Source: Macrococcus capreoli
GTDB lineage: Bacteria > Bacillota > Bacilli > Staphylococcales > Staphylococcaceae
Length of the DNA: 64,000 bases
Reading direction: 5' to 3'
NCBI RefSeq assembly: GCF_025628935.1
Contig: NZ_JAOTIS010000013.1
Coordinates: 1-64,000 of the forward strand
Made by a program: the position numbers and the translations under genes. The notes under the pieces are model-generated. The model ran no database searches and had not been told where the DNA came from. It was given only the letters and a program-made list of their open reading frames with translations. Shown one piece after another: positions 32,732-44,081 of this stretch. The stretch's first letter is position 1, and each line of letters starts with the position of its first letter.

Positions 32732-33265
32732 TTATTGTTTTTGAAACGACTTGCTTAATTGATTTAATTCATTACTTACTGAACCATCGTAAACTGTCGT
32801 TCCGATCGTAGCGCGAATACCGCCGATTAATGATGCATTGATTACATTTTCAATTAATAACTTTTTATATCCTGTTTTTTCGATGAACACTTTACCAAGT
32901 GTATCTAATTCTTCAGAAGATAATGGATAAACTGATTCTACTTTCATCTTTGCTTGTTCGTTGTCGATGTTATAATATTCAACAAATGCATCAACAATAC
33001 CAGGAATGAATCCTAATTGTTTACGATCCGCTAAGATGTAAAGTAAGTTCATAAGCGGTTTATCTACACCTTTAAACGTTTCTGCAACGAATGCTTTACG
33101 CGATTCATTTGATACTTTTGGGTTTTCTGCAAATGCAGCAAACGCTGTATCATTTGATAAAGCTTGCTTAATTTCTAACAAGTCCGCATACACACTATGT
33201 GCAACACCTTGTGTTTTCGCTACTTCTAATAAACTCTCTGCATATTTATTTAAGACATTGGCCAT
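32732..33265 (-). CDS. atpH: ATP synthase delta subunit
   Basis: A 177-aa peripheral-stalk subunit (OSCP type), helical N-terminal domain and C-terminal IGGIRATIGTTVYDGSVSNELNQLS, the family signature. It overlaps the atpF stop by one base. Confidence 0.96.
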   Translation of the reverse strand: MANVLNKYAESLLEVAKTQGVAHSVYADLLEIKQALSNDTAFAAFAENPKVSNESRKAFVAETFKGVDKPLMNLLYILADRKQLGFIPGIVDAFVEYYNIDNEQAKMKVESVYPLSSEELDTLGKVFIEKTGYKKLLIENVINASLIGGIRATIGTTVYDGSVSNELNQLSKSFQKQ

Positions 33266-33786
33266 TATTTATCGCCTGCCTCTTGAATAAATTGTTGAAC
33301 AAGTTGCTTTTGATCTTGCTCATTGATTTCTTTATTGATTACTTTTTGTGCAATTAATACAGATAATTCAGCAACGCGATCGTTGATGTCTGCAATGGCA
33401 CGTTGTTTTTCATTTTCAATTTCAACTTGTGCATCGCTAACGATTTTGTTTGCACGCGTATTTGCTTCGTGAATAATTTGTTCTTGTTGCGCTTTAGCTT
33501 GCGCTTTAGCGTCTTCCATTATGATAGATACTTCATTTTGTGTTTTTGCAAGTAATGCTTTATTTTCATCTGCGTAACGCTTTGCTTCTTCGTTCTGCTT
33601 GCGGGCATTGTCAAGGTCAGCATTAATGCCTTGTTGACGTTCATCCATAATACTCTTTAATGGACCCCAAGCGAATTTACTAAGTAAAGCTAATAATACT
33701 ATGAATGCGAAAAGAGTAAATAGTGCTGTACCCCATTCAACGCCATGAACGGCGTTTGCAGTTTCGCCTAAAATTAAGAAATTCAA
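33265..33786 (-). CDS. atpF: ATP synthase subunit b
   Basis: A 173-aa peripheral-stalk subunit with one N-terminal transmembrane helix (ALFTLFAFIVLLALLSKFAWGPL) and a long charged coiled coil. The start is placed at the TTG at 33786, eight bases after AAAGGAG and giving the same length as S. aureus AtpF. An in-frame ATG at 33819 has no ribosome site. Confidence 0.94.
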   Translation of the reverse strand: MNFLILGETANAVHGVEWGTALFTLFAFIVLLALLSKFAWGPLKSIMDERQQGINADLDNARKQNEEAKRYADENKALLAKTQNEVSIIMEDAKAQAKAQQEQIIHEANTRANKIVSDAQVEIENEKQRAIADINDRVAELSVLIAQKVINKEINEQDQKQLVQQFIQEAGDK

Positions 33787-33870
33787 GATTAACGCTCCTT
33801 TCATCGCAGTTATGTTCATAAATGAATGGCGAAATCATAGTGACTTCGCCTTAACGAGTTATATTTAAAA

Positions 33871-34119
<249 letters not shown>

Positions 34120-34132
34120 TTAATTTTTTATA

Positions 34133-35235
<1,103 letters not shown>

Positions 35236-35266
35236 TGCAGAAACTCCTTAGAAATAGTTTTCACAT

Positions 35267-35286
35267 GAATGAAAACCGTTTCATTC
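35267..35286 (-). other. Hairpin in the atp operon leader
   Basis: The 8-bp stem GAATGAAA/TTTCATTC with a 4-nt loop lies in the 5' leader of atpI, between promoter and ribosome site. No T-run follows, so it is not an intrinsic terminator. Confidence 0.5.
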
Positions 35287-35293
35287 CCCATTT

Positions 35294-35322
35294 ATGATAA
35301 TATAGTGAAAATTACGTGTCAA
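35294..35322 (-). promoter_or_regulatory. ATP synthase operon promoter
   Basis: Minus strand: TTGACA (35317-35322), 17-bp spacer, TATCAT (35294-35299). A TATATT two bases closer is an alternative -10. It is about 60 bp before atpI. Confidence 0.7.
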
Positions 35323-35415
35323 TGCTATGTGAAAACTTTAGAAACATAAACTTCACGAAATGTTCACAAAAATGCCATATAATTATGTTTAATTCAAATT
35401 ATTTAAATTAAATTA

Positions 35416-36561
35416 TTATTTCGCAGTCTCCACTTTAAATGGCGCCGGCTTTTCAGCTGTCAAGCCAAAATAATGTTTAATGTGGCCACAAATTCGCTTA
35501 GATGTTTCACCATCACCATATGGATTGCTTGCTTGTGACATACTTTCGTATGTTGCCTGATCTGTTAAAAGCGTCTTAGTCAATTGATAAATCGCTTCTT
35601 CTTCGATACCTGCTAACTTTAATGTACCGGCTTTCACACCTTCTGGACGTTCAGTTGTATCACGCAATACTAATACAGGCTTTCCTAAAGAAGGCGCTTC
35701 TTCCTGAACACCACCAGAATCCGTTAATATAAAGTGACTGCGTGATGCAAAGTTATGGAAATCAATCACATCTAACGGCTCAATTAATTGCACGCGATCA
35801 TGGTTTGATAAATGTTGTGCTGCAATTTCTCGTACTTTAGGATTTTTGTGCATTGGGTAAACAACTTCGACATCTTCAAATTCATCAACGATGCGACGAA
35901 TTGCACTGAAAATATTGTGCATTGGCTGACCAATATTCTCACGACGATGCGCTGTCAATAAAATTACTTTACGCCCTTCAGCGTTATTTAATATTTCAGA
36001 AGTGTAATCTGACTTCACTGTCGTCTTCAATGCGTCAATTGCAGTGTTACCTGTCACAACAATTTTATCCGCTGGTTTATTCTCATTTAGTAAGTTCTGT
36101 GCTGCTTCATCTGTCGGAGCGAAATGTAAGTCAGCTAACACACCTGTCATTTGACGGTTCATTTCTTCCGGGAATGGAGAGTACTTCTGGAATGTACGTA
36201 GTCCCGCTTCAACGTGTCCAATTGCGACTTCATTATAGAATGCTGCTAAACTGCCAGCAAACGTTGTCGTCGTATCACCATGAATTAAAATCATATCCGG
36301 TTTCGCTTCTTTAATGACTGCTTCTAATCCCATTACAACACGACTTGTTACTTCAGATAACGTTTGTCCTGCTTTCATAATGTTTAAATCATAATCCGGT
36401 GTAATATTGAAAATTGTTAATACTTGATCTAACATCTCTCTATGCTGTGCTGTTACAACTACGATCGGTTCTAATTCTGGATCTTCTTTTAAAGCCAGTA
36501 CAAGCGGTGCCATTTTAATTGCTTCCGGTCTTGTACCAAAAATCGTCATAATTTTTTTCAT
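35416..36561 (-). CDS. mnaA: UDP-N-acetylglucosamine 2-epimerase (non-hydrolysing)
   Basis: A 381-aa GT-B-fold epimerase that makes UDP-ManNAc for wall teichoic acid linkage units. Motifs include IFGTRPEAIKMAPL, VIHGDTTTTFAGSLAAFYN-like ILIHGDTTTTFAGS, GHVEAGLRT and LTDSGGVQEEAPSLGKPVLVLRD. It is called mnaA or wecB in relatives. It lies downstream of upp, and 180 bp before the atp operon. Confidence 0.95.
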   Translation of the reverse strand: MKKIMTIFGTRPEAIKMAPLVLALKEDPELEPIVVVTAQHREMLDQVLTIFNITPDYDLNIMKAGQTLSEVTSRVVMGLEAVIKEAKPDMILIHGDTTTTFAGSLAAFYNEVAIGHVEAGLRTFQKYSPFPEEMNRQMTGVLADLHFAPTDEAAQNLLNENKPADKIVVTGNTAIDALKTTVKSDYTSEILNNAEGRKVILLTAHRRENIGQPMHNIFSAIRRIVDEFEDVEVVYPMHKNPKVREIAAQHLSNHDRVQLIEPLDVIDFHNFASRSHFILTDSGGVQEEAPSLGKPVLVLRDTTERPEGVKAGTLKLAGIEEEAIYQLTKTLLTDQATYESMSQASNPYGDGETSKRICGHIKHYFGLTAEKPAPFKVETAK

Positions 36562-36579
36562 GATAATCTCCTAATCCCT

Positions 36580-37209
36580 TTATTTTGTACCAAATAATCT
36601 ATCGCCAGCATCACCTAAGCCAGGTACGATGTAGCCATGATCATTAAGCTTTTCATCTAAAGCTGCAATATAAATATCAACATCTGGATGTGCTTCCTGT
36701 AATAACTTAACGCCTTCAGGTGCAGCAATTAAGCACATGAAACGAATTTTTACAGCGCCACGCTTCTTTAATGAATTGATTGCTTCGATGGCACTTCCCC
36801 CCGTTGCAAGCATAGGATCTACAACGATAAAGTCACGCTCTTCAATGTCTTGTGGTAACTTTGCAAAATATTCAACCGGTTGTAATGTTTCCGGGTCACG
36901 GTATAAACCGATATGACCAACACGTGCTGCTGGAATCATTTTTAATACGCCGTCTGTCATACCTAATCCCGCACGTAAAATCGGTACTACAGCAATCTTC
37001 TTCCCAGATAATCGTTTCGCTGTCATTTCAGTAACAGGTGTCTTAACGATAACATCATCTAATTCTAAATCTCGCGTTACTTCATAAGCCATTAACATAC
37101 CGACTTCATCCACAAGTTCACGGAATTCTTTCGTACCTGTCTTCTCATCTCGAATGTAACTTAATTTGTGTTGAATTAATGGGTGATCAAAAACATGGAC
37201 TTTCGCCAT
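36580..37209 (-). CDS. upp: Uracil phosphoribosyltransferase
   Basis: A 209-aa salvage enzyme making UMP from uracil and PRPP. The PRPP loop is [12 protein letters not shown], and the C-terminal [14 protein letters not shown] is the uracil-binding signature. The start at 37209 has GGAGAGG upstream, while a longer frame to 37224 has none. Confidence 0.97.
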   Translation of the reverse strand: MAKVHVFDHPLIQHKLSYIRDEKTGTKEFRELVDEVGMLMAYEVTRDLELDDVIVKTPVTEMTAKRLSGKKIAVVPILRAGLGMTDGVLKMIPAARVGHIGLYRDPETLQPVEYFAKLPQDIEERDFIVVDPMLATGGSAIEAINSLKKRGAVKIRFMCLIAAPEGVKLLQEAHPDVDIYIAALDEKLNDHGYIVPGLGDAGDRLFGTK

Positions 37210-37232
37210 AATATACCTCTCCAAACTATAAT

Positions 37233-38468
37233 TTATTTATATAAAGGAAATTTATCAGTGATAGATTTCACTTTTTCTCTCGCTTCTCGTAATACGGCTT
37301 CATCATCATGATGACTTAATACATCTGCAATAATATTGCCGATGTATTGCATTTCTGATTCTTTTAACCCGCGTGTCGTTACTGCAGGCGTTCCAATACG
37401 GATACCACTCGTCACGAAAGGACTCGCTGTATCAAACGGAATTGTATTTTTATTTGTTGTAATACCTACTGTATCAAGTGCATGCTCAGCTACTTTCCCG
37501 GTTAAGTTCATCGGCGTAACATCTACACTGAACAGATGATTATCTGTTCCACCACTTACGATACGCAGACCACGTTCTGATAATGTATCGGCTAGCGCCT
37601 GTGCATTCTTAATCACTTGCACCTGATACTCTTTAAACTCTGGTTGTAACGCTTCGCCAAACGCAACGGCTTTCGCTGCAATAACATGCATTAACGGACC
37701 ACCTTGTATTCCTGGGAATATCGCTTTATCAATAGCTTTCGCATAATCCGATTTACATAAGATCATGCCACCTCTAGGTCCACGTAATGTCTTATGTGTT
37801 GTAGTCGTTACGAAGTCCGCATATGGTACTGGATTCTCATGTAATCCTGTAGCGACAAGCCCAGCGATATGCGCCATATCTACCATCAATAAAGCACCAA
37901 TCTCATCAGCAATTGCTTTGAACTGTTTAAAATCAATCTCACGCGAGTAGGCTGAAGCGCCTGCTACAATCAGTTTTGGTTGATATTCATGCGCCAGCTT
38001 ACGCACATTGTCATAATCAATCTTCTCTGTTTCCTTATCCACTTCGTATGCGACAAAGTTATAATCAATACCACTGAAGTTAACGTGTGAACCATGTGTT
38101 AAATGTCCACCGTGACTTAAATCCATACCTAAAACGGTATCCCCCGGCTGAAGCGCCACGCGGTATACTGCCATATTCGCTTGTGAGCCAGAATGAGGCT
38201 GGACATTGACGTGCTCTGCACCAAACAATGCTTTCGCACGGTCTCTCGCTAAATCTTCAACAATATCAACAAATTCACAACCACCGTAATAACGTTTATG
38301 CGGGTATCCTTCTGCATATTTATTCGTTAAAACAGAACCTTGAGCCTCCATCACAGCTTGAGATACAAAGTTTTCTGATGCGATCAATTCAATATTATTG
38401 TTTTGTCGCTCTAATTCTTTACGCATCGCTTCGAATAGCATGCTATCTTGTGATTTGATTTCGTTCAT
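37233..38468 (-). CDS. glyA: Serine hydroxymethyltransferase
   Basis: A 411-aa PLP enzyme converting serine and tetrahydrofolate to glycine and methylene-THF. The PLP lysine is in [15 protein letters not shown]. The N-terminal [19 protein letters not shown] and SGSQAN motifs are intact. AAGGGGG precedes ATG. It is linked to upp as in many firmicutes. Confidence 0.98.
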   Translation of the reverse strand: MNEIKSQDSMLFEAMRKELERQNNNIELIASENFVSQAVMEAQGSVLTNKYAEGYPHKRYYGGCEFVDIVEDLARDRAKALFGAEHVNVQPHSGSQANMAVYRVALQPGDTVLGMDLSHGGHLTHGSHVNFSGIDYNFVAYEVDKETEKIDYDNVRKLAHEYQPKLIVAGASAYSREIDFKQFKAIADEIGALLMVDMAHIAGLVATGLHENPVPYADFVTTTTHKTLRGPRGGMILCKSDYAKAIDKAIFPGIQGGPLMHVIAAKAVAFGEALQPEFKEYQVQVIKNAQALADTLSERGLRIVSGGTDNHLFSVDVTPMNLTGKVAEHALDTVGITTNKNTIPFDTASPFVTSGIRIGTPAVTTRGLKESEMQYIGNIIADVLSHHDDEAVLREAREKVKSITDKFPLYK

Positions 38469-38491
38469 TATATTGCCCCCTTGATTATCAA

Positions 38492-39013
38492 TTAATAATG
38501 ACTTCTAGGACCACCGATTAGCTTTGGTCGGTGCGTTGCAATCGTTACCGTTGCTTCGCCTACCTTTTTCGTTGCAACACGTACTGGAATTTGCACATGT
38601 TTAATATGCATTCCGATTAGCGTTTGACCGATATCTATGCCACAATCACATGTAACATGCTCGACGACAACTGGATTGTCAAAGTTCTGATAAGCAACGC
38701 TGCTCATGCTGCCACCTGCCCCTTTTACAGGCACAACACTTACAACTTCAAATCCGTATCGTTCTTGTACGCTTTTCTCCATCGTAATTGCGCGATTAAT
38801 GTGCTCGCACCCTTGAAAGCAGAAATCCACACCTATTTGTTTATGTATGCGTTTGAATGCTTCAAAGAACGTGTGCGCGACTTCATCAGAACTATGCGTA
38901 CCGATACGTTCACCAATCACTTCTGACGTTGAACAACCAATCACACATAACGTGTTCGGTTTAAAGAAATCAATTGCGACAAGTTCATCTAACAATTGAT
39001 TGATGTTATCCAT
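38492..39013 (-). CDS. ywlG: DUF436 family protein (YwlG, TIGR01440)
   Basis: A 173-aa protein of the conserved YwlG family, with [17 protein letters not shown] at residues about 33-49 and [10 protein letters not shown] in the middle. TGGAG precedes the ATG at 39013; the longer frame would start inside rpiB. The C-terminus is [13 protein letters not shown]. The function is unknown. It overlaps rpiB by 8 bp in the conserved ywlC-ywlE-rpiB-ywlG-glyA block. Confidence 0.87.
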   Translation of the reverse strand: MDNINQLLDELVAIDFFKPNTLCVIGCSTSEVIGERIGTHSSDEVAHTFFEAFKRIHKQIGVDFCFQGCEHINRAITMEKSVQERYGFEVVSVVPVKGAGGSMSSVAYQNFDNPVVVEHVTCDCGIDIGQTLIGMHIKHVQIPVRVATKKVGEATVTIATHRPKLIGGPRSHY

Positions 39014-39452
39014 TGCAAGACTCCAGTTGGGCAATCTTATCGACACGTGTTTGATGACGCCCACCTTCAAATTCGGCATTTAACCATGTCTTAACGATAA
39101 GTAACATCAACCCTTCGCCTATGACACGTTGCCCCATGGCAAGAACATTTGAATTGTTATGTTCACGTGTTACTTGCGCTGTAAACGCATCATGCACTAA
39201 CGCGCAACGGATGCCAGGTACTTTATTCGCTGCAATACTCATACCAATACCAGTACCACAAATTAATATACCACGGTCAAACTCACCTGCAGCGACTGAT
39301 TGTGCGACTGGTCCTGCATAATCAGGATAATCAACAGACGCAGTTGATACTGGTCCAAAATCTTTGAATTCAATACCTTCTGCCGTTAAATACTCAATAA
39401 TTTTCGCTTTGTATTCAAAACCACCATGGTCACTTGCAATAGCAATCTTCAC
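39006..39452 (-). CDS. rpiB: Ribose-5-phosphate isomerase B
   Basis: A 148-aa RpiB/LacAB-family isomerase: [13 protein letters not shown] at the start, catalytic cysteine and anion loop in [25 protein letters not shown]. The start is GTG at 39452 with GAGGAGGGG upstream. This is YwlF in B. subtilis. Confidence 0.94.
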   Translation of the reverse strand: MKIAIASDHGGFEYKAKIIEYLTAEGIEFKDFGPVSTASVDYPDYAGPVAQSVAAGEFDRGILICGTGIGMSIAANKVPGIRCALVHDAFTAQVTREHNNSNVLAMGQRVIGEGLMLLIVKTWLNAEFEGGRHQTRVDKIAQLESCNG

Positions 39453-39547
39453 AATACCCCTCCTCTTGTACATACTCTTTTATTATATCTTATTTGAAAA
39501 GTGAGACAAAATATTTCTGGGATTTGTACGCGTTTTTTTAATATTGT

Positions 39548-39973
39548 TTAATTTCCATCAATTTTTGTTAATAATTTCGTGATATTTTCTTTTAATTCCA
39601 TAAATGTGCTGTGATAAATATCATAATCACCACCATAAGGATCCTGAATATCACGCGAAATTCCTGAAACATATTCTATCAGTGTAAACACATTGCTCGA
39701 TGGATACATCGCGCGTATCGTATCACGATGACCCGCTGTCATCGTTAAAATTAAATCTTTCTCGCTATCAACGGGTTGAAATGCAGCACTCATCGTTGCA
39801 CTCGGCAACTGATAATCAGCGATAATTTGCTGCGTATGATGAGAGGCAGGCATGCCATCCATAGCAAATACACCTCTCGACGTAAAGACATGGTTATCCG
39901 TTAGCGACTTCGCAATCGATTCAGCTAACGGGCTGCGGCACGTATTTCCTGTACACACAAATACAATCTCCAT
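39548..39973 (-). CDS. ywlE: Protein-arginine phosphatase (YwlE type, low-molecular-weight phosphatase fold)
   Basis: A 141-aa phosphatase with P-loop CTGNTCRS (Cys7 to Arg13) and the catalytic DPYGG aspartate near residue 111. Thr11 within the loop is the residue that makes B. subtilis YwlE specific for phosphoarginine over phosphotyrosine, so it should oppose the McsB kinase. S. aureus calls it PtpB. It lies 8 bp after ywlC. Confidence 0.93.
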   Translation of the reverse strand: MEIVFVCTGNTCRSPLAESIAKSLTDNHVFTSRGVFAMDGMPASHHTQQIIADYQLPSATMSAAFQPVDSEKDLILTMTAGHRDTIRAMYPSSNVFTLIEYVSGISRDIQDPYGGDYDIYHSTFMELKENITKLLTKIDGN

Positions 39974-39981
39974 TTCATCTC

Positions 39982-40986
39982 CTACTTTCCTGATGTCGCT
40001 TTATGAATACGATTCATCAATGCTTCACTCTCTTTAACATGCGAATAATCAGCAATGTAAATCTTCTTTATGGATGGCATTGTGTCCATCGCTCGTAATG
40101 CGCTATACAATTGATGCATCGCACCTGTTATATCATCAAATGTTTCTCCTAATGCAAACGTCACACTCGTATCAAAACGTGACAACTCACTTTGAGGCGC
40201 AATGACCGCTTCTCCTTCACATAATTGCAACTTAGAAATATCCTTTACAAGTTCCATCGGACTGTCCGGTGCGTAATGGCGATATTTCATACCCGGCGCT
40301 ATCGGCTTTTCAATTTCGAAGTTAGCTTCTGTAATGCAGCCCGGTACAACGCGTTCTAAATCTTGCGCACTAATCGCACCAGGTCGTGCAATACGAAATG
40401 GATAAGACGTGCAGTCCACCACTGTGCTTTCAATACCAACTTCAACTTGAAAGCCGCGCACGACTCCGTAAATCTTATTGGTCATATCCATCAGAACATG
40501 GTCTGCATTCGTTGGAGACGGTTTACCACTCGTATTCGCAGAGGGTGCTGCTAGCGGTAAATACGATAACTTCAGCAGCTGTCTAGCAATCGCATCACTT
40601 GGCATGCGCACTGCGACCGAATCCAGTCCCGCAGTAACACTCGATGCTAACACATGCTGTTTCAATGGCAGTATAAATGAAATAGGTCCTGGCCAGAAAG
40701 CATTCATAAGCGCACGTACCGCGTCGTTTGGAATACTTGCAAACTGATCAATTTGTTTGATTTCATAAATATGAACGATTAACGGATTATCTTGCGGGCG
40801 ACCTTTCGCAACAAATATTTTATCTACAGCCGCCTTGCTCAGTGCATTTGCCGCTAGTCCGTAAACTGTTTCTGTAGGAATCGCAATAATTTCATCCGCT
40901 TTAAAGCCTGTTATTATTTCCTGTACTTGTGGATATGTCGATAAGTCATCCACATAGTTACGCACATCCCATATTTTCGTTTCCAT
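39982..40986 (-). CDS. ywlC: L-threonylcarbamoyladenylate synthase (Sua5/YwlC)
   Basis: A 334-aa protein with an N-terminal YrdC domain (IPTETVYGLAANAL, KGRPQDNPLIVHI, AAPSANTSGKPSPT) and a C-terminal Sua5 domain (GMKYRHYAPDSPMELV onward). It makes the threonylcarbamoyl-AMP used for t6A37 of tRNAs. AAAGGGG precedes ATG. The intergenic region upstream holds a terminator and four DnaA boxes. Confidence 0.96.
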   Translation of the reverse strand: METKIWDVRNYVDDLSTYPQVQEIITGFKADEIIAIPTETVYGLAANALSKAAVDKIFVAKGRPQDNPLIVHIYEIKQIDQFASIPNDAVRALMNAFWPGPISFILPLKQHVLASSVTAGLDSVAVRMPSDAIARQLLKLSYLPLAAPSANTSGKPSPTNADHVLMDMTNKIYGVVRGFQVEVGIESTVVDCTSYPFRIARPGAISAQDLERVVPGCITEANFEIEKPIAPGMKYRHYAPDSPMELVKDISKLQLCEGEAVIAPQSELSRFDTSVTFALGETFDDITGAMHQLYSALRAMDTMPSIKKIYIADYSHVKESEALMNRIHKATSGK

Positions 40987-41029
40987 CGCACAAACCCCTT
41001 TCTTAACTCATATTTTAACGCAAAATAAA

Positions 41030-41076
41030 AAGTTATGCACAAATTGTGGATAACCATTGTAATTTGTGCATAACTT
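41030..41076 (-). terminator. Terminator after prmC, containing DnaA boxes
   Basis: A perfect 16-bp stem AAGTTATGCACAAATT/AATTTGTGCATAACTT is followed on the minus strand by TTTTATTTTG. The base of the stem overlaps the prmC stop. Two of the four DnaA boxes form the stem arms. Confidence 0.75.
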
Positions 41077-41083
41077 ATTCACA
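41033..41083. promoter_or_regulatory. Cluster of four DnaA boxes
   Basis: Four 9/9 matches to TTATNCACA lie in 51 bp: TTATGCACA (41033-41041, +), TTATCCACA (41045-41053, -), TTATGCACA (41065-41073, -) and TTATTCACA (41075-41083, +). Such density is not expected by chance. Binding by DnaA is inferred. Confidence 0.8.
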
Positions 41084-41917
41084 CCACTCAAACCAGACAA
41101 TACGATCTAAACCATTAATATCCTGAACGATTGTTGGCACATTGTGTGGATAAAGTTGCTGGACATACTCAGAAATTGCTTTTCCTTGCGCATGACCGAT
41201 TTCAAAAGCAACAAGTGCGCCCGGATTTAATATTTGATGCATCGTATTTAACATACGTTTATACAGCGCTAGTCCACCATCGTCAGCAAACAAAGCGATA
41301 TACGGATCATGTAACGCACTATCGTTCATGAGATCCCGTTCACTTTCTGCAATATATGGCGGATTACTCACGAGACAATCCACTTTAATATCGCGTTCAA
41401 TTAACGGCTGAAGTAAATCTCCTTGCATAAATGTAACATCAGCTGCTAGTGCCTTTGCATTACTACGCGCAACTTCAAGCGCATCATGCGAGATATCCAC
41501 AGCATAACTAGTTACACGTGGCAGTTCTAAAGCAAGCGTTACGGCAATCGCACCACTTCCTGTACCGATATCAACAAATGACGAGCGTTGTTGCCACTTT
41601 TGAATCACGAGTTGAACCAGTTCTTCTGTTTCATTACGTGGGACAAGTACATCTTTTGTGACATTAAACTTACGGTCATAGAACATTTGAAAACCTGTAA
41701 TATGAGCCAGCGGGATATGTTGCGCTAACTGCTGTATCGCATTGAAATAAATAGCATACTCTTCATCAGTTAGCACTTTATCTCCCATTAGAATATCCAT
41801 CTGTGATAGATTAAATAAATCCATCATTAAATATTTCGCACCGACTACAGGTTCATCGTGCTGTGCTAATATGGCTTCTCCACGCTTTATTAAATCGCGA
41901 CTATTATAGTGCGCCAT
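41075..41917 (-). CDS. prmC: Release-factor glutamine methyltransferase PrmC
   Basis: A 280-aa SAM methyltransferase that methylates the GGQ glutamine of release factors. Motif I is [16 protein letters not shown] and the catalytic motif is VSNPPYIAE. It overlaps the 3' end of prfA, its substrate's gene, by 14 bp. Confidence 0.97.
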   Translation of the reverse strand: MAHYNSRDLIKRGEAILAQHDEPVVGAKYLMMDLFNLSQMDILMGDKVLTDEEYAIYFNAIQQLAQHIPLAHITGFQMFYDRKFNVTKDVLVPRNETEELVQLVIQKWQQRSSFVDIGTGSGAIAVTLALELPRVTSYAVDISHDALEVARSNAKALAADVTFMQGDLLQPLIERDIKVDCLVSNPPYIAESERDLMNDSALHDPYIALFADDGGLALYKRMLNTMHQILNPGALVAFEIGHAQGKAISEYVQQLYPHNVPTIVQDINGLDRIVWFEWCE

Positions 41918-42980
41918 CGTTTAACGCTTCTAGTTTAGAAGTTTGTTCAGCAATTGTTAATGCATCGATAATTTCGCTTAATTTACCTTCCACAATTTGA
42001 TCTAACTTTTGAATTGTTAAGCCGATACGGTGATCTGTTACACGGTTTTGTGGATAGTTATACGTTCTAATACGTTCTGAGCGGTCACCCGTACCTACTG
42101 CTGATTTACGTTGTTCAGAGTATTTCGCCTGTTCTTCTTGTAATTTCGCATCAAAGACACGTGTTTTAAGTAATTTTAATGCTTTTTCACGGTTCTTAAT
42201 CTGAGATTTCTCAGAAGATGTTGCAACGATACCTGTCGGAATGTGCGTAATACGTACGGCTGAATCCGTCGTGTTAACGTGCTGACCACCAGAACCTGAT
42301 GAACGGTATGTTTCGATACGTAAGTCTTCCTGACGAATTTCAATCTCTACGTCTTCTACTTCAGGTAATACAGCAACTGTTGCTGTAGACGTGTGAATAC
42401 GGCCACCACTTTCCGTAGTTGGAATACGTTGAACACGGTGCGCACCATTTTCAAATTTCAATTTACTATATGCACCTTTACCGATAATCGTGAAACTGAT
42501 CTCTTTAAATCCACCATGGTCTGCTTCATTCGTTTCCATTACTTCAATCTTCCAGCCTTGCTCTTCAGAGAATCTTGAATACATACGGAATAAATCGCCC
42601 GCGAAAATATTTGCTTCGTCTCCACCTGCAGCACCACGAATCTCCATCACTACGTTCTTATCGTCCATTGGATCTTTCGGGATTAATAAGAACTTCATCT
42701 TTTCCTCTAATTCAGGAATTTGAGGCTTCAATGTATTGATTTCTTCTTTAATCATTTCCTGTTCGTCTGCATCACTTGCGTCACTCATCATTTCTAACGC
42801 TTCTTCAAGCTGTTGCTTAACATCTTTATATTCTCTAAACACAGCTACCGTTTCCTGCAAGTCAGCCTGTTCTTTCGAGTATTCTCTTAATTTATCCGTA
42901 TCGCTGACGATATCCGGGTCACTTAATAATTCATTTAACTGTTCATAACGTTGTTCTACGATTTCTAACTGATCAAACAT
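41904..42980 (-). CDS. prfA: Peptide chain release factor 1
   Basis: A 358-aa class I release factor. The GGQ loop is [16 protein letters not shown], and the stop-codon-recognition region lies before it. It reads UAA and UAG. Downstream of tdk by 22 bp and coupled to prmC. Confidence 0.98.
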   Translation of the reverse strand: MFDQLEIVEQRYEQLNELLSDPDIVSDTDKLREYSKEQADLQETVAVFREYKDVKQQLEEALEMMSDASDADEQEMIKEEINTLKPQIPELEEKMKFLLIPKDPMDDKNVVMEIRGAAGGDEANIFAGDLFRMYSRFSEEQGWKIEVMETNEADHGGFKEISFTIIGKGAYSKLKFENGAHRVQRIPTTESGGRIHTSTATVAVLPEVEDVEIEIRQEDLRIETYRSSGSGGQHVNTTDSAVRITHIPTGIVATSSEKSQIKNREKALKLLKTRVFDAKLQEEQAKYSEQRKSAVGTGDRSERIRTYNYPQNRVTDHRIGLTIQKLDQIVEGKLSEIIDALTIAEQTSKLEALNDGAL

Positions 42981-43002
42981 TTGATTGACTCCTTTTCATT
43001 TT

Positions 43003-43578
43003 TTATTTAGGTACGATATGATGCTCACGACATCTCGGTTCGTAACTCTCTTTAGCACCAACTAATATAATCGGATCATCGAAACGTGCAGGTTCTCCAT
43101 TAATTAACCGCTGCGTTCTTGAACTTGGTGCGCCACATACAGAACACACTGCTTGTAATTTCGTTACATGTTCAGCGACTGCCATAATTTCCGGAACCGG
43201 TTCAAACGGTACGCCACGGAAATCCATATCAAGTCCCGCTGTAATGACACGATATCCTTCTTCAGCAAGCTGTGTTGCAACACCTACAATATCATGATCA
43301 AAAAACTGTATTTCATCAATTGCAACGATATCATGTTCTTCTTTTACGTGTTCCATAATTTCAGATGAATGTGTTACATTGACCGCTTCAACTTTATTCC
43401 CATTATGAGATACAACCTCTAAATCACTATAACGATTGTCAATCGATGGTTTAAAGACGATGACTTGCTGTTTCGCAAATAGTCCTCGACGTACACGACG
43501 AATCAGCTCTTCACTTTTCCCACTAAACATACTACCCGTAATACATTCTATCCAACCTGAATGATAATGCTCATACAT
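43003..43578 (-). CDS. tdk: Thymidine kinase
   Basis: A 191-aa type II thymidine kinase. The P-loop is [15 protein letters not shown], the catalytic region is [12 protein letters not shown], and the zinc lasso uses [13 protein letters not shown] and the C-terminal CREHH. A perfect 10-1-10 palindrome lies in its promoter region (43617-43637). Confidence 0.97.
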   Translation of the reverse strand: MYEHYHSGWIECITGSMFSGKSEELIRRVRRGLFAKQQVIVFKPSIDNRYSDLEVVSHNGNKVEAVNVTHSSEIMEHVKEEHDIVAIDEIQFFDHDIVGVATQLAEEGYRVITAGLDMDFRGVPFEPVPEIMAVAEHVTKLQAVCSVCGAPSSRTQRLINGEPARFDDPIILVGAKESYEPRCREHHIVPK

Positions 43579-43616
43579 GTCATACTGCCACCTTTTTAAG
43601 TCATAATCGCTTTATT

Positions 43617-43637
43617 ATATCATAATAATTATGATAT
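43617..43637. promoter_or_regulatory. Operator-like 10-1-10 palindrome before tdk
   Basis: Arms ATATCATAAT and ATTATGATAT with one central base. The core TCATAATAATTATGA resembles the 7-1-7 boxes of the Fur/Zur/PerR family with two symmetric mismatches. A TATAAT (minus strand) overlaps its downstream edge. The regulator is unknown. Confidence 0.55.
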
Positions 43638-43669
43638 GACATTGCGATTCATGCTTCAAATATATAAAA

Positions 43670-43697
43670 AACTCTTACACCAAAAGGTATAAGAGTT
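43670..43697 (-). terminator. Terminator after rpmE2
   Basis: AACTCTTAtACC/GGTgTAAGAGTT stem followed by TTTTTATATA on the minus strand. Confidence 0.8.
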
Positions 43698-43710
43698 CAT
43701 TGCTTCAGTA

Positions 43711-43965
43711 TTAGTTGTTTGACTTAAGACCGAATTTTTTGTTGAAACGTTCAACACGTCCATCCGCAGATGCGAATTTTTGACGGCCTGTGTAGAATGG
43801 GTGAGAGTCAGAAGAGATATCCAAACGGATAACTGGGTACTCGTTACCATCTTCCCAAGTCATAGTTTCATTTGATGTACGTGTAGATCCACTTAAGAAT
43901 TTGAATTCTGTTGTAGAATCTAAAAAGATTACTTTGTGGTAATCTGGGTGAATTCCTGGTTTCAT
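43711..43965 (-). CDS. rpmE2: Ribosomal protein bL31 type B
   Basis: An 84-aa L31 protein ([41 protein letters not shown]). It lacks the zinc-binding cysteines, so it is the zinc-free B form, which bacteria can use when zinc is scarce. AAAGGAG is 11 bases before ATG. It has its own promoter and terminator. Confidence 0.97.
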   Translation of the reverse strand: MKPGIHPDYHKVIFLDSTTEFKFLSGSTRTSNETMTWEDGNEYPVIRLDISSDSHPFYTGRQKFASADGRVERFNKKFGLKSNN

Positions 43966-44013
43966 AATTGTTTTCAGCTCCTTTGCCCTGAACCATCCGG
44001 AACAGAGTTTATT

Positions 44014-44030
44014 CGTGAAATATTTTCACG
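44014..44030 (-). other. Leader hairpin of rpmE2
   Basis: CGTGAAA/TTTCACG inverted repeat in the 5' leader between promoter and ribosome site. It could be part of a ribosomal-protein leader; no terminator T-run follows. Confidence 0.45.
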
Positions 44031-44043
44031 TCAATACTTACAT

Positions 44044-44072
44044 ATTATATACGTCTCATTGTAAAAATGCAA
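44044..44072 (-). promoter_or_regulatory. rpmE2 promoter
   Basis: Minus strand: TTGCAT (44067-44072), 17-bp spacer, TATAAT (44044-44049), giving a leader of about 70 nt. Confidence 0.75.
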
Positions 44073-44081
44073 CATTAATTT

